NCBI GenBank assembly: GCA_900074725.1
Contig: LT598461.1
Location: 1,762,643-1,826,642 of the forward strand
Reading direction: 5' to 3'
DNA from: Lachancea dasiensis
Lineage: Eukaryota > Ascomycota > Saccharomycetes > Saccharomycetales > Saccharomycetaceae
DNA length: 64,000 nt
Under the pieces are notes generated by a model. It did no database searches, was not told where the DNA came from, and was given only the letters and a program-made list of their open reading frames with translations. Positions 18,119-28,057 of the stretch are shown here, piece after piece. A program made the translations under genes and the position numbers. The first letter of the stretch is position 1. Each line of letters opens with the position of its first letter.

Positions 18119-19354
18119 CTATTTTTTTCCCAATTTGAGCCACTTGGGCTTATGCCCTGCACGCAAGCCTGTGGTAGGCTTTTTTTCAGCTTCAGTTGCG
18201 CTGCCATTTCCTCCGGCCGCCGTCCTTGTTTGTTCGGCCTCATCCGCTCGCTTGGAATCCGCCATGGACTTCGCTTTTTCGAGTAAATCCGAACGCAGAT
18301 ACGAGGCTCTATAGTCGCTCTCGAAGATCAATAGCGTTTTTGAACCAAAACCCAAATCCGCAACTAATTTGGCTTCTGTGTTTTTAATCTCCTGGTGTGG
18401 ATGGGAATGAAAAAGGCGGAATTGAAGTGCTTTGTCGCTGAGACACCTTGAAACAGCCTCATACACTAGCAGGATTGTGTCATCAGGTTTAAAATTGATA
18501 TCAATACAAGAACGATCGGGGAAACGTACCCGTACATTGCAGTTTTCTATCATTGTTTTTGGGGCCTTTTCTTCTCGCAGCCTCTTTGTTAAGAGTGGTT
18601 GATCACCGCCTGCGCTCTTTGATAACATCTTCTGATATTTTTTGAATTGGTTGACCGTGACGTTAAAATCATCCTCCACACCCAAGTCCTTTGGAATTGA
18701 ATTTGTGCTTGGAATATAAGCAAGAACGCTATCACGCACGTTTTCACATCTGGGTGTTTGGTCACCTTTGGCACGCGACTCAACTGCCTGGGGAGTTGGT
18801 AAATCCGTCACGTCAGTGGGGGCTTCGAGATGCTTTGAATCCTCAGCGTTGTTTGATACCTTTTTGCTGGTATTCGCCATCGAGACCCTTATCGCTACGT
18901 CTTCTGCGATGCCTAGTTGCTCAAACGTCGTGTCGCGGATTTGATCATAGGTCCAAATTTTGGCGAAGCACTGGAACCTCACGCTTTGCGGATCCAGACT
19001 CCAAGAATTACGACCGAAAACATCCTCGACAGCCTCTAATATCTTACTTTTAGAATAACCTGCCCAGATCTCGGTTCCAAATGAAGGAACTACAAATTTG
19101 ATCTTTAGTTGGTTTCCTTTAGAATTCGCGACCTGAGACTCCTTGAGTACCAAGGTAGCGCCTTTAGCCAAATTGAGGAGCCGAATTGGTACTGTCAGTG
19201 GGAGCGGCTTATCATGGTGTTGAAGAGTCCAGTTTTTATCGCTGTGGAGCTTAAAATGAGACAAACTTCGATGCAGGACGTCGTTCAAGTCACTTCCAGG
19301 CTCAACCTTTTCCCTGTAACTTGAGAACTGATACGAGATTTGGACAACAGACAT
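18119..19354 (-). CDS. UBX4: UBX-domain protein Ubx4, Cdc48 adaptor
   Basis: A 411-residue protein (S. cerevisiae 416). Ubx4 recruits Cdc48/p97 in ER-associated degradation and related turnover. An N-terminal ubiquitin-like domain of the TUG/ASPL type spans residues 1-~75. A polar linker follows, then a UBX domain at ~285-365 starting NVRVRFPDRSCIDINF and ending SKTLLIFES. In place of the usual Phe-Pro-Arg loop it reads SHPHQ near residue 342. The C-terminus is basic. It converges on SOV1 with 60 bases between stops. Confidence 0.93.
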   Translation of the reverse strand: MSVVQISYQFSSYREKVEPGSDLNDVLHRSLSHFKLHSDKNWTLQHHDKPLPLTVPIRLLNLAKGATLVLKESQVANSKGNQLKIKFVVPSFGTEIWAGYSKSKILEAVEDVFGRNSWSLDPQSVRFQCFAKIWTYDQIRDTTFEQLGIAEDVAIRVSMANTSKKVSNNAEDSKHLEAPTDVTDLPTPQAVESRAKGDQTPRCENVRDSVLAYIPSTNSIPKDLGVEDDFNVTVNQFKKYQKMLSKSAGGDQPLLTKRLREEKAPKTMIENCNVRVRFPDRSCIDINFKPDDTILLVYEAVSRCLSDKALQFRLFHSHPHQEIKNTEAKLVADLGFGSKTLLIFESDYRASYLRSDLLEKAKSMADSKRADEAEQTRTAAGGNGSATEAEKKPTTGLRAGHKPKWLKLGKK

Positions 19355-20671
19355 CAGAGAGGAAAGAAAGAGTACGCCAGTTCAAACTTTTTGTCAGAAT
19401 GTAGCCAAGCGTAGTCCAAGGTGTATATATCACTAGAGTAACAAATCCTATGCCCTTCAACCCACGTGAAATTTATACAAAATGGACGACCTGTCAGTCA
19501 GCGCCTGGCCAGCTACTGATAGAGCTGGATAGCCTGTGAAATCAATAGTCCATGAGTCGCAGTGGACCGTGTTTCAATAACTTACCAAAGCTCTTATGGA
19601 GATGGCTCAAGCTAAAACTTTGGAAACTTTATTGTACGTCACGCAAGAAACATGACTGTTGAGTGGCATCGAAGGCCAACCTTCGAAAGGAGGAAACTGC
19701 ACCATTAAATAAGGCTGAAGAAGGATCTACAAGGATGTATATTATTGAGTGAGTTTGCTTTTCTAACAGGCAAATGTTCTGATTGAACAAGGCTACAGTG
19801 GTTCGTTGAATTCTTTCTGTGGCTATCTCTGAGTATTGAGCCCTGAAAATGGGCCCATGGTAAGATCTTAGAGACTCGAATGGTCGCTTAGTGATGACTT
19901 GTTCATATAAGAACACCCAGTGGATTATTTTGCAAGTTTTGGTTAAGGCACAGTTGTTGTGCACTCTGAAGTATTGTAAAACAAGCATTAGAAGCTTCTA
20001 GCTGCTTCAAAGACGATTTACGCAGTCGATAGACAGTCCCTATCTTCAGACACTTTCCCACCACTTACATTTCCACATCACTCTGTAAGATACTGTCATC
20101 GATTCGAATATGGAGTAAGGTCTTCTGAGACAGGCTGGAATAGGAAAATTTGACAAGAAGCACATTAGCTGGCTCCATAAAAAGCCTCTATCTCTATCAC
20201 AAAACTATCAATAACTGGTACGGTGGCCACTTGTCTGCTTACCTTTACATGGTGACGATGTGAACCAGTGAACAGGGATGACCTTTGGTTACAGATAGGA
20301 ACAAGCAGTTTCATGCTACATATATTATGAGAGCTTGTACACTGCGTCGTTTTGAAATCAAGTAAGGTTTTCATCTCTTCGAAGACTGCCCTAGAATCTG
20401 TTAGCATTACTCTCACAATTCGTGAGAGGTATCAAAGAACTAAGAAGAGTGAGTTTTTGTCCACAGTAGAGAAACTCCTACGATCGAAGGAGGTGCTGAA
20501 AGCCGAAAGCTTGCCCATTGCGTTGGTGTGCTTATTCTATCATAAATTCTTTATCTGTCACCAGATTAATTGTATACACATCAAGCTATTTATTACATCA
20601 AATGAATGTCATTAAATCGGATGGCAAATGTTTGATAACCAACCACCTTAGCTGTGTAGACAAATAACCAC
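19355..20671. other. UBX4/CLD1 divergent spacer
   Basis: 1317 bases, unusually long for this window. A minus-strand frame of 119 codons with an ATG (19629-19988) is present but shows no recognisable family and has a composition like random sequence. No LTR, tRNA or known RNA was found. The length itself is notable. Confidence 0.4.
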
Positions 20672-21985
20672 ATGTCGCAAGAATCCCACAAAAATGCCGC
20701 TGACCAACGTCCTTTAGACAGTGGAAAGTTGGAAGAGCTCCAGAACAAATATGGTTGGAAAGCATCGTTCAAAACGTGGCGGAAGGGATCCGATGGCGTC
20801 AACAATGAAAGAAAGTTATTATCCACACTAGACTTCTTTCCAGATGGTGATGAGTTTCGCAAATGCTCGATTTTGGATGTGGATATTGGCAATAAACAGC
20901 ACATTCACGAATTTCAGGTAGAGAACACCCGAGAGACGTCCAGGACGCACTGCAAGGACATGGTTATCATGCATGGATATGGCGCGGCGCTAGGCTTGTT
21001 CGTACGGAATTTTGACGGTTTGAGTCGCATACCAGGGCTCAATCTACATGCTATTGATATGTTGGGCTATGGTCTGTCGTCGAGGCCCAAGTTCCCCGGA
21101 ACTGGACTCTTTTCAAGCTTCATCAAACGAGGCGACATCAGCGCCAGTGAAGTCATGGAGGCGGAGGACTTTTTTGTAGACTCTTTAGAGCGGTGGAGGG
21201 AGAAGAAAGCTCTTGATCGATTCGTGCTAGTGGGCCACTCACTAGGGGGGTACTTGAGCTGTTGCTACGCGCTCAAGTATCCCCACAGGGTGGAGAAGCT
21301 AGTGTTGGTAAGCCCTGTAGGTGTAGAGACCTCTATTTTCGACCTCACCCGCAAGCATACTTCGAACCACGTCCACGCAGGCGAACTGGGTCCCGATGTG
21401 GCAAAAGAAATGTCCGCCGACAAGAGTAACCCAACCACAGACAAACCCGTCAAGACATCAAGCTCCTTTCATGTGCCCGATGAGAGCGGGAACGTAGAAC
21501 GTGTGCCTAACCTACCCCGGATATTTTCGTTCATGTGGTCGTGCAACATTTCGCCCTTCGGCATCCTGCGATCTGCGGGACCAGCCGGGCCTCTATTGTC
21601 TTCGCGTTGGTCGTTCCGGAGGTTTGCCTTTCTCAGCGACCCAGAACAGCTGATAACCTTTCACAACTACGTCTACAGCGTTTTCAACGCTGCTGGCAGT
21701 GGAGAATATGCTCTAACTCGCATCCTAGCCCCCGGCGTCCTCGCCAGACTGCCTTTATTGAGCAGAGTTCCCGAGAATTTGAAGTGCGATTCGTTTTGGA
21801 TGTACGGGAGCAATGATTGGATGAGTAAAGAAGCCGGCCAGGTGATTGTTCGTGAGATCAACAACAAGTCGCCTGATTTCAAAGCCGATTATTCCGTCGT
21901 GTCCGATGCAGGACATCACTTATATCTCGACAACCCTTCTGAATTCAACCGCAAGTTGATAAATTTCCTAAAATTGGAAAATTGA
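20672..21985 (+). CDS. CLD1: Alpha/beta hydrolase, Cld1/Ict1/Ecm18 family
   Basis: A 437-residue lipid enzyme. In S. cerevisiae, Cld1 is the mitochondrial cardiolipin-specific deacylase that starts cardiolipin remodelling, and Ict1 is a lysophosphatidic acid acyltransferase. Seen here: the oxyanion-hole motif MHGYGA near residue 100, LGYGLSSRPKFPG near 131-143, the nucleophile elbow GHSLGG with Ser190, a late Asp in YGSNDWM, and AGHHLYLDNP holding both the catalytic His and an HX4D motif. Length (437 against 445 for Cld1 and 394 for Ict1) favours Cld1, but the paralogues cannot be separated with certainty. It is inserted between UBX4 and AVO2, which are adjacent in S. cerevisiae. Confidence 0.75.
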   Translation: MSQESHKNAADQRPLDSGKLEELQNKYGWKASFKTWRKGSDGVNNERKLLSTLDFFPDGDEFRKCSILDVDIGNKQHIHEFQVENTRETSRTHCKDMVIMHGYGAALGLFVRNFDGLSRIPGLNLHAIDMLGYGLSSRPKFPGTGLFSSFIKRGDISASEVMEAEDFFVDSLERWREKKALDRFVLVGHSLGGYLSCCYALKYPHRVEKLVLVSPVGVETSIFDLTRKHTSNHVHAGELGPDVAKEMSADKSNPTTDKPVKTSSSFHVPDESGNVERVPNLPRIFSFMWSCNISPFGILRSAGPAGPLLSSRWSFRRFAFLSDPEQLITFHNYVYSVFNAAGSGEYALTRILAPGVLARLPLLSRVPENLKCDSFWMYGSNDWMSKEAGQVIVREINNKSPDFKADYSVVSDAGHHLYLDNPSEFNRKLINFLKLEN

Positions 21986-22387
21986 AGACCGACGCACGCT
22001 CTGCACCCATGAACAAACTCTATATACTTTTATAAACTAGCCCAAGATCCAAGTAGAGCTTCTTCCGGGATCTGGGAATGAGAAACACTGATGTTTTTTT
22101 TTCCTTCAGCTTTAGCTTTAGCGAGCTAAGGCTCCTTAATGGGATATAGCGAGCTGTCGAATGCCTCACTCACTCCTGGCTGACATGTAGACGTTGCCAG
22201 TGTATGCTCATCTCTTGTATCTCTCGTTATTGTCCATTTTTTGGATATTTGACTAAAATAGGTTCCATACATAAGGAACAAACTTCCATGCATTCTTCTA
22301 CATGTAAATTTATGAGGTACTTTGAACAAGACCGAAAGTACCAGATAGATCAGCCTCCAGAGGAATAGGGCAAGGAGAGGGCCAGTC
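21986..22387. promoter_or_regulatory. CLD1/AVO2 spacer
   Basis: 402 bases between tandem genes. A T-rich run and AGCTTTAGCTTTAGCGAGC near 22105-22130 form a short direct repeat. Nothing else is evident. Confidence 0.4.
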
Positions 22388-23578
22388 ATGCTCGAGAACC
22401 CTATGACCAGGCTTAAATGCGCAGCGGTTTCAGGTAAGCTGTCGATAGTCAAGAGAATCTTGAGACGATTTCCAGAGCTGCTGGGTGAAATAGACCCCAA
22501 AAACGGCTGGTCATTATTGCACTACGCTTCCTACCATGGAAGATATCTGGTGTGCGTTTACCTGATCCAAAATCAGACGCAAAATATAGGAATCTTGAGG
22601 ACGTTCGAGAACAACACATGCCTTCATCTAGCTCTGCTGAATGGCCACGAACAAACAGCGCATTTGCTGCTGCAACACTTCCCACAATGCCTGAATATGA
22701 AGGGCAATGGAGGACTGACACCAGCTCAACTAACATGCCAAGGAGATCACCACCAGTGCTTGAGCTTGCTTTTGGGTCTGGGTGCCGATATGACCCTGCG
22801 AGACGATAAGAATTACACAGCTTTACACACATGTCTGGAGTATGGGAGTGAGAACTGTCTCCGATTACTGGTCCTGGAAAGTAACCTTGTAAACGAGGAA
22901 AACCGGAAGGCAGACAATTGGACGCCAGAAGATCTCTGCAAGACGTTTCACGTCATCGAGGTCTATCACAAGCTGCTCAAGGAGAAGGAAACTTATCGCA
23001 AGTTGCCAGAGCGAAAGAGTATGCAATCAATGGTGTCTCCACTGACCATCCCGAAGCCGGTCTTCGAGAATAGTGGGTCTCCAGTACTCAGCAATTCACC
23101 GGCAATCCAATCGTTTGCATCACAACTACCGCCCTTGCCTGCCGTATCCACTGGTCGCAGAGCGTCTGTGGGAAGCCAGAACCTCTGGTCACCCAAAACG
23201 CCTATATCCCAGACGTTTTATACAGCTTCACCTCCGAAGAAGAAGAAAGGTTCCATTTTGAATCGCGTGAATACCTCATCATCAACATCGCTCACCAACC
23301 GGGACAGAAGTTCCAGCTCCAATAGTAGTCGAGTGAAGTCTTCTGAAGGAGCCATGGGCACTCCGCAATCTTACGGCAGATATGGCATGAACAACAAGCA
23401 CAGCTTATCCAATCTCAGCATGGCCAGTAGCGAGAATGATTTCATGTACTCGGTCTCATACATGAACGACAATGACACGGGCAAGGGTTCTCGAGAGTCT
23501 GGGCGACCCACTGCCAATATGCATGGCCAACTCTCCCTCTTGAACATACCGGTATCAAAGATTAGAAACAGGGTGTAG
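22388..23578 (+). CDS. AVO2: TORC2 subunit Avo2
   Basis: A 396-residue protein (S. cerevisiae 426). Avo2 is a non-essential member of TOR complex 2 at the plasma membrane and helps link it to Slm proteins. Residues ~5-190 are ankyrin repeats, seen in NGWSLLHYASYHGRYLVCVY, NTCLHLALLNGHEQTAHLLL and KNYTALHTCLEYGSENCLRL. The C-terminal half is Ser/Pro-rich and probably phosphorylated. The end, SLLNIPVSKIRNR, matches the S. cerevisiae SLLNIPISKLRN tail. Its stop lies four bases from that of convergent HOT13. Confidence 0.95.
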   Translation: MLENPMTRLKCAAVSGKLSIVKRILRRFPELLGEIDPKNGWSLLHYASYHGRYLVCVYLIQNQTQNIGILRTFENNTCLHLALLNGHEQTAHLLLQHFPQCLNMKGNGGLTPAQLTCQGDHHQCLSLLLGLGADMTLRDDKNYTALHTCLEYGSENCLRLLVLESNLVNEENRKADNWTPEDLCKTFHVIEVYHKLLKEKETYRKLPERKSMQSMVSPLTIPKPVFENSGSPVLSNSPAIQSFASQLPPLPAVSTGRRASVGSQNLWSPKTPISQTFYTASPPKKKKGSILNRVNTSSSTSLTNRDRSSSSNSSRVKSSEGAMGTPQSYGRYGMNNKHSLSNLSMASSENDFMYSVSYMNDNDTGKGSRESGRPTANMHGQLSLLNIPVSKIRNRV

Positions 23579-23582
23579 AGAT

Positions 23583-23918
23583 TTACGTATTAAAATAAAG
23601 GGAGTAATGTAGTTTACAATTGGGATTAAAGGCTGCCGCACAGAAGGGACATTGTAAGCTGGATTTGCACGCCAACTCACTTTGGTATTGGTCAAATGTC
23701 ATGGCGGTGCGACACGCTCCACATAAGACTAGGGGAACTTGTGAGTCAGTTTCCAAATGGTACCTTTGAGTTGGATGAGATTCGAAGTGATCGTGACAGG
23801 AGTGACAGGCATAATATTGTTTACAGCATTTGAATTTGAAGCACACGATGTCCAGCGCTGAATGCCAGTGGACACATCTTGTTTGCGGGTCAACTAGCAG
23901 TCCCCTCGGTGTGCACAT
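23583..23918 (-). CDS. HOT13: Intermembrane-space zinc protein Hot13
   Basis: A 111-residue protein (S. cerevisiae 116). Hot13 (helper of Tim) sits in the mitochondrial intermembrane space, binds zinc and supports Mia40 reoxidation by stripping zinc. It is a CHY-type zinc finger protein. The Cys and His residues are all in place: CVHWHS, CKQYYACHSCHDH, CGACRTAM and CPFCAAAF. It lies next to MDH1, matching YKL084W and YKL085W. Confidence 0.93.
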   Translation of the reverse strand: MCTPRGLLVDPQTRCVHWHSALDIVCFKFKCCKQYYACHSCHDHFESHPTQRYHLETDSQVPLVLCGACRTAMTFDQYQSELACKSSLQCPFCAAAFNPNCKLHYSLYFNT

Positions 23919-24186
23919 GCGACCGCGAAAATAAGCCGAGCAGATAGTGTACTCTCAGGGCTCCGAGTTGACACTTGTCAAGAGAAAGCAGAGTTACAAG
24001 CTCGAGAAACAACCTAATATTAACTAAAAAAAGTGACTTGAATATTATCTTGGCGCGTTATGTAACCTGAGGTCCCAAATCCGCCCGTGATCTTGGTCTC
24101 GTTCATGTATATCATTCATTATATAAATACGGGTGCATTATCTGTAGGCTTAGCCTGGCAATACATGCACAACAGTCTTCATTCAA

Positions 24187-25185
24187 TTAGGCCTGGGTGA
24201 CGAACTTCTCACCCTTTTCGATGTTCTTCTTTAGAGTTTCTTTGCACTTGGCCAATAGTTCCTCTTCTTCAGAAGAAACTTCTCCGATAGAGTAGATCTT
24301 TTCGACACCGTGAGGGCCCAACTTGACGGGAGAGGCGAAAAAGTCAATACCTTCACTCTTGTACAATGGGGAGTCGACAAAGGCGTTTTCGATCACATCG
24401 GCTTCGCCATCCAAACCTTGCAACACAGAGTTGGCAAATCTAGCACCGGCCTGAGCCATGGACAAGGTGGCGGAACCGGCTCCGTTCTTGGCTTTGACCA
24501 CTTCGTCACCTCCAAATTGAATTCTGTTGATAAGGGCGTCCTTGGTGGCAGCATCCAAGTTGGTGTGCTTAGTTTGAGAAAGCAATGGGATGATGGTGAT
24601 GCCGGAGTGGCCACCGACAACGTTGACCTTTTCCTGGGTAGGGTTGGTGTCGGCGACCTCGGAGATGAAACGGGACGCACGGATGACATCTAGCGTAGTG
24701 ACACCGAAGAGCTTCTTTGGGTTGTAGACACCCTTGCCCTTCAACACCTGAGACACGATAGGAACGGTGGAGTTGACTGGGTTGGAGATAACCAAGACAG
24801 CGGCGTCTGGAGCATTTTCGGCGACGGCGCTGGCCAAGTCACGCACGATCGAGGCGTTGATGGAGAAGAGGTCGTCACGGGTCATACCGGGCTTACGAGG
24901 AACACCGGCTGGGATAAGAACCACGTCGGTGCCCTTTAGGGCGCCTTGTAGGCCGCTGTCTTCTGGGGCAAATCCCTTGACCACCGAGTTGGTAGGAATG
25001 TGGGACAAGTCGGCAGCAACACCTGGGGCACCTTTCAAGTCGTACAGTCTTAGATCAGTAACCTTGTGGTTAAGTTTTAGCAACAAAGATAGCGGTTGAC
25101 CAATACCACCACCAGCACCAAGAACGGTGACCTTGTAAGGGTTAAAACGGGTGGAGGAGAAACAACGTTTAGCGGCGGAGAGCAT
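24187..25185 (-). CDS. MDH1: Mitochondrial malate dehydrogenase
   Basis: A 332-residue enzyme (S. cerevisiae 334) that interconverts malate and oxaloacetate with NAD in the TCA cycle. A basic, Ser-rich presequence ([18 protein letters not shown]) targets the matrix. The Rossmann glycine motif [10 protein letters not shown] follows, with the substrate-binding [11 protein letters not shown] loop (residues ~97-107), NPVNSTVPI, and the catalytic His in [10 protein letters not shown]. Codons are strongly biased towards preferred yeast codons, as in TEF4, indicating high expression. A TATA box (TATATAAAA on the minus strand, 25304-25296) lies about 110 bases upstream. Confidence 0.97.
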   Translation of the reverse strand: MLSAAKRCFSSTRFNPYKVTVLGAGGGIGQPLSLLLKLNHKVTDLRLYDLKGAPGVAADLSHIPTNSVVKGFAPEDSGLQGALKGTDVVLIPAGVPRKPGMTRDDLFSINASIVRDLASAVAENAPDAAVLVISNPVNSTVPIVSQVLKGKGVYNPKKLFGVTTLDVIRASRFISEVADTNPTQEKVNVVGGHSGITIIPLLSQTKHTNLDAATKDALINRIQFGGDEVVKAKNGAGSATLSMAQAGARFANSVLQGLDGEADVIENAFVDSPLYKSEGIDFFASPVKLGPHGVEKIYSIGEVSSEEEELLAKCKETLKKNIEKGEKFVTQA

Positions 25186-25843
25186 TGCAGTGAGGGAAGA
25201 ACGTTCGAGGGGTGTGTACGTGAGTGGAAAACGGACCTGATCTTCTGGCGAATATCACTACGGAGAGGAGTTCAAGATGTGTCGGCCCTGGATCCTTTTA
25301 TATACCGTTGGGATCGTGGAAACCTCCGGTCATGAGATACACAGTTTTTGCTTATCAAACGCGGATCCGAAATCGGAGACCACACACGTGACTCTCACAT
25401 GACGAGTATTTGAGGCTGTGTGTACTCGTCATGTGACAAGAGCTGGCAGATTACTGGACATGGACGTTTTGAAGGCTATTCTCGTACATATGTGTGTTGG
25501 TATTGACGCTAGATAGGGCTCACCGGGGTAGCTACTACCATGTCGGTGTCGATAAGACTTGCGGAGGGTGAAGGGAGCACACGTCTGTTCGATAGGATCA
25601 AATCACTTTATACCAGTGTGTCATCGCCGACAATCACATCCCCCGTAGACGTTCAACGCCATGGTCTCGTCTCTGCGACCTTCCCACCACTTCCACAAGC
25701 GTCATGGTCCCACCCCAGGACCTAGCGCTTTGTTTCTGTATAAAAAATGGGCGTGATGCATGCTCACGCAACGACAGGAGCCAACGGCTGTGCGTGCCGT
25801 GACACTTTGCCCATCTCTGGCGTAAGCTTACAGCCGGCGCCGC
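25186..25843. promoter_or_regulatory. MDH1 upstream region
   Basis: 658 bases between MDH1 and the 3' end of ZTA1. It holds a TATA box at 25296-25304, a CACGTG E-box at 25385-25390, and the 14-bp-arm inverted repeat listed next. No gene is evident. Confidence 0.5.
25395..25436. repeat. 14-bp perfect inverted repeat with CATGTGA boxes
   Basis: TCACATGACGAGTA (25395-25408) and its exact reverse complement TACTCGTCATGTGA (25423-25436) are separated by 14 bases. Each arm carries a TCATGTGA-type E-box as bound by bHLH factors of the Ino2/Ino4, Cbf1 or Rtg1/Rtg3 groups. It lies 210-251 bases upstream of the MDH1 ATG. Confidence 0.85.
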
Positions 25844-26890
25844 TCATATCTCAATAAGCAGTTTGCCCACAGTCTTCCTGGCTTCTAGGGCGGTGGTCGC
25901 CTGTTTGTATTCGCTGAGTGGATAAACCTTGGAAATTAGCACTTTGACCTTCCCGCCATCCACGAGCTCGATCAGCTGGCGGGAGTAAAAATCCCATTCT
26001 TCTTCCGAGCCTAGATACCCCAATAGTGATGGCCGCAGCAACTTCACGTTCTTGGGCGTCAGCCGGCCAATATGCAAGGGATCCACTGAACCCGATGCGT
26101 TTCCAAAACTGACTATAGTGCCCTTCCGCTTTACCGCTGCAAGCGTAGTATCAAAGGTGTCTTTGCCAACCGAGTCGTACGCAACACTGACACCCTCGCC
26201 ATTGGTGTACTCCAGCACTTTAGCGAGAATGTCGTCGGTAGAACTGTTAATCAAAAATTCAGCGCCGTATTCCTGCGCAAGTTGTAGCTTCGCACCTGTT
26301 GAAGCAACGGCAATGACACGGGCACCAGCGCTTTTCAAAACTTGGTTGAACGCCAGCCCAGCTCCACCGGCAGCGGCATAAAGCAGCGCGAAATCTCCCT
26401 TTTGGATGGTATACGCTTCCCTGACGAACGTCACTGCCGTCATTACTTGGATCAGTGACGCGGCGTACAGCTTAAGTTTCTCCTCACTCGTAGATTCTGG
26501 CAATCTTACAATTTTACCGTGCTCGTTGACGCTGGTGTACTGAGCGAGAGTGCCCGCACAAATGTACGCAACTTTGTCATTGAGATCAAACTTGGTAACA
26601 TTCTGTCCCTTGGCCACGACAATTCCCGTGGCCTCCCGTCCCAAGACGTAAGGTTTTTCGCTTGGATAGATACCTTTGCGGAAATAGGATTCGATGAAGT
26701 TCACACCAGCATACTTATTTTTGACCAAGATGTCGTTATCGCCCACTTTTGGCACTGGGTAGTCCTCATATCTGAGGACTTCTAGCCCACCGGTTTCCCG
26801 GATGAATACAGCTTTATGAGTAGAAGGAATTGCGGTAGCGGCAGCGTTGGTAGCCATTTTTCTGACAGCGGAGATTGTTGGCCGAAGCAT
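25844..26890 (-). CDS. ZTA1: NADPH-dependent quinone reductase, zeta-crystallin type
   Basis: A 348-residue medium-chain reductase. Zta1 reduces quinones with NADPH and is linked to oxidative stress. Seen: NKYAGVNFIESYFRKGIYP, EKPYVLGREATGIV, the nucleotide-binding AAAGGAGLAFNQVLK, and the tail RKTVGKLLIEI, all very close to S. cerevisiae Zta1 (334 residues). No zinc-binding residues of the alcohol dehydrogenase type are present, as expected. The first ATG gives an extra 21 residues (MLRPTISAVRK...) that look like a mitochondrial presequence; a second ATG at 26857 starts the cytosolic-type protein of 337 residues. Confidence 0.93.
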   Translation of the reverse strand: MLRPTISAVRKMATNAAATAIPSTHKAVFIRETGGLEVLRYEDYPVPKVGDNDILVKNKYAGVNFIESYFRKGIYPSEKPYVLGREATGIVVAKGQNVTKFDLNDKVAYICAGTLAQYTSVNEHGKIVRLPESTSEEKLKLYAASLIQVMTAVTFVREAYTIQKGDFALLYAAAGGAGLAFNQVLKSAGARVIAVASTGAKLQLAQEYGAEFLINSSTDDILAKVLEYTNGEGVSVAYDSVGKDTFDTTLAAVKRKGTIVSFGNASGSVDPLHIGRLTPKNVKLLRPSLLGYLGSEEEWDFYSRQLIELVDGGKVKVLISKVYPLSEYKQATTALEARKTVGKLLIEI

Positions 26891-27154
26891 TTCGAGAGCG
26901 AAGGAGATAGTTTGGTCCACGACGAGGATGAACCGGGAGATTATATACGATTTTTGGGTCGAGACAATTGTTGGATAGCAAGTAGGCTCTTACTAATACT
27001 ATTGAACGTCCAAAGCATAGCGAGATGCCACAGTTTTCGAATCATAAGATCGTCAAAGACCCAGTGGGATTCGTGTGAAGATCACACGAATATAATTATT
27101 AAGGGCTGATAAGTAGAGATAATCAAGAAGGCTATTTGTTAGCATGGGAGGTGG

Positions 27155-28057
27155 TCAGTTGACGGTGGAGCTGTTCCTGTTTCTCCTGCGACTGCGCTCC
27201 TGTTGGACTTGGCATTGTACCATGGCCATGCACGCGATGACCTGGGAATACCAGGGAATGCTGCGAAGGCCGTATTCGGCAGCGTCGGTCTCGAAAGGTA
27301 CTTCTCCCACGTCCAGCGTAGCGAGTTTCCTCGTAAAGTGAGGGAGAAAGGCCTCCCGGTAGCCCCAGTACTTGGCCCAAACCACGGCCCCCTTGTGATG
27401 AGCGTCCGAGCCACCTCCAGCCCGAGCCTTGTTTTTCCGAATTTCTTTGTCGTCTAGCAGCGATGGAGCTGATGAGGGAAGCACCACCAAGTCGTAGTTT
27501 CCGCAGCCCGCATGGCGCCAGGTAACGTTCCACTCGCCGAGCCTGGTATCCAGGTCCAGCACGCCCTTGTGTTTTTTGGCCAATACCTCTACAAGGCCCT
27601 CCGGCGTGAAGAACGTGTAGCTGTAGCTCAGCCGGAACCCAGAATAATGCCGGCACACCTCGCAAAATGGTATCTTATAGATCACTTTCTGTTTGTCCTG
27701 ACAGACTACGGTGGAGTTGGGGTGCGGGATAGGGTCCAACGGGGATTGTAGTACAAATTTGTAGATCCGGAACCTGACGCCGTCCTGCTTCATCATCCTG
27801 GAAATGGCATACGGATCCTCGAACTCGAACACCGGAACCCCTAAGCCATCATCGTCCAGGTTTTGTTGCGTCCCCACTTTGCGGCCCGCACTCTTGAACT
27901 TTTCGTAGGAATGAAGGGTTGAGAAGCATAGATACTTCCTTGTCTGACTGAACACCGACGCTATCACCATTTTCCGGTGCCTGGAGAATTGCAACGAAGG
28001 TGGAACATTTGGATCGTGGTCTTTGAGAACAATCGGTCTGCTGATATCATTACCCAT
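27155..28057 (-). CDS. Unknown protein with N-myristoylation signal
   Basis: A 300-residue protein I do not recognise. It begins MGNDIS, a full match to the Gly2 and Ser6 rule for N-myristoylation, so it is probably membrane-tethered. The body alternates short hydrophobic strands with charged turns: FRIYKFVLQSPLDP, KVIYKIPFCEVCRHYSG, WNVTWRHAGCGNYDLVVLP, VVWAKYWGYREAF. This suggests a mostly beta fold, perhaps of the tubby/LOR-like kind, which is a guess. The C-terminus is Arg/Gln-rich. It lies between ZTA1 and SRX1, all on the minus strand. Codon use is similar to neighbours. Confidence 0.75.
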   Translation of the reverse strand: MGNDISRPIVLKDHDPNVPPSLQFSRHRKMVIASVFSQTRKYLCFSTLHSYEKFKSAGRKVGTQQNLDDDGLGVPVFEFEDPYAISRMMKQDGVRFRIYKFVLQSPLDPIPHPNSTVVCQDKQKVIYKIPFCEVCRHYSGFRLSYSYTFFTPEGLVEVLAKKHKGVLDLDTRLGEWNVTWRHAGCGNYDLVVLPSSAPSLLDDKEIRKNKARAGGGSDAHHKGAVVWAKYWGYREAFLPHFTRKLATLDVGEVPFETDAAEYGLRSIPWYSQVIACMAMVQCQVQQERSRRRNRNSSTVN

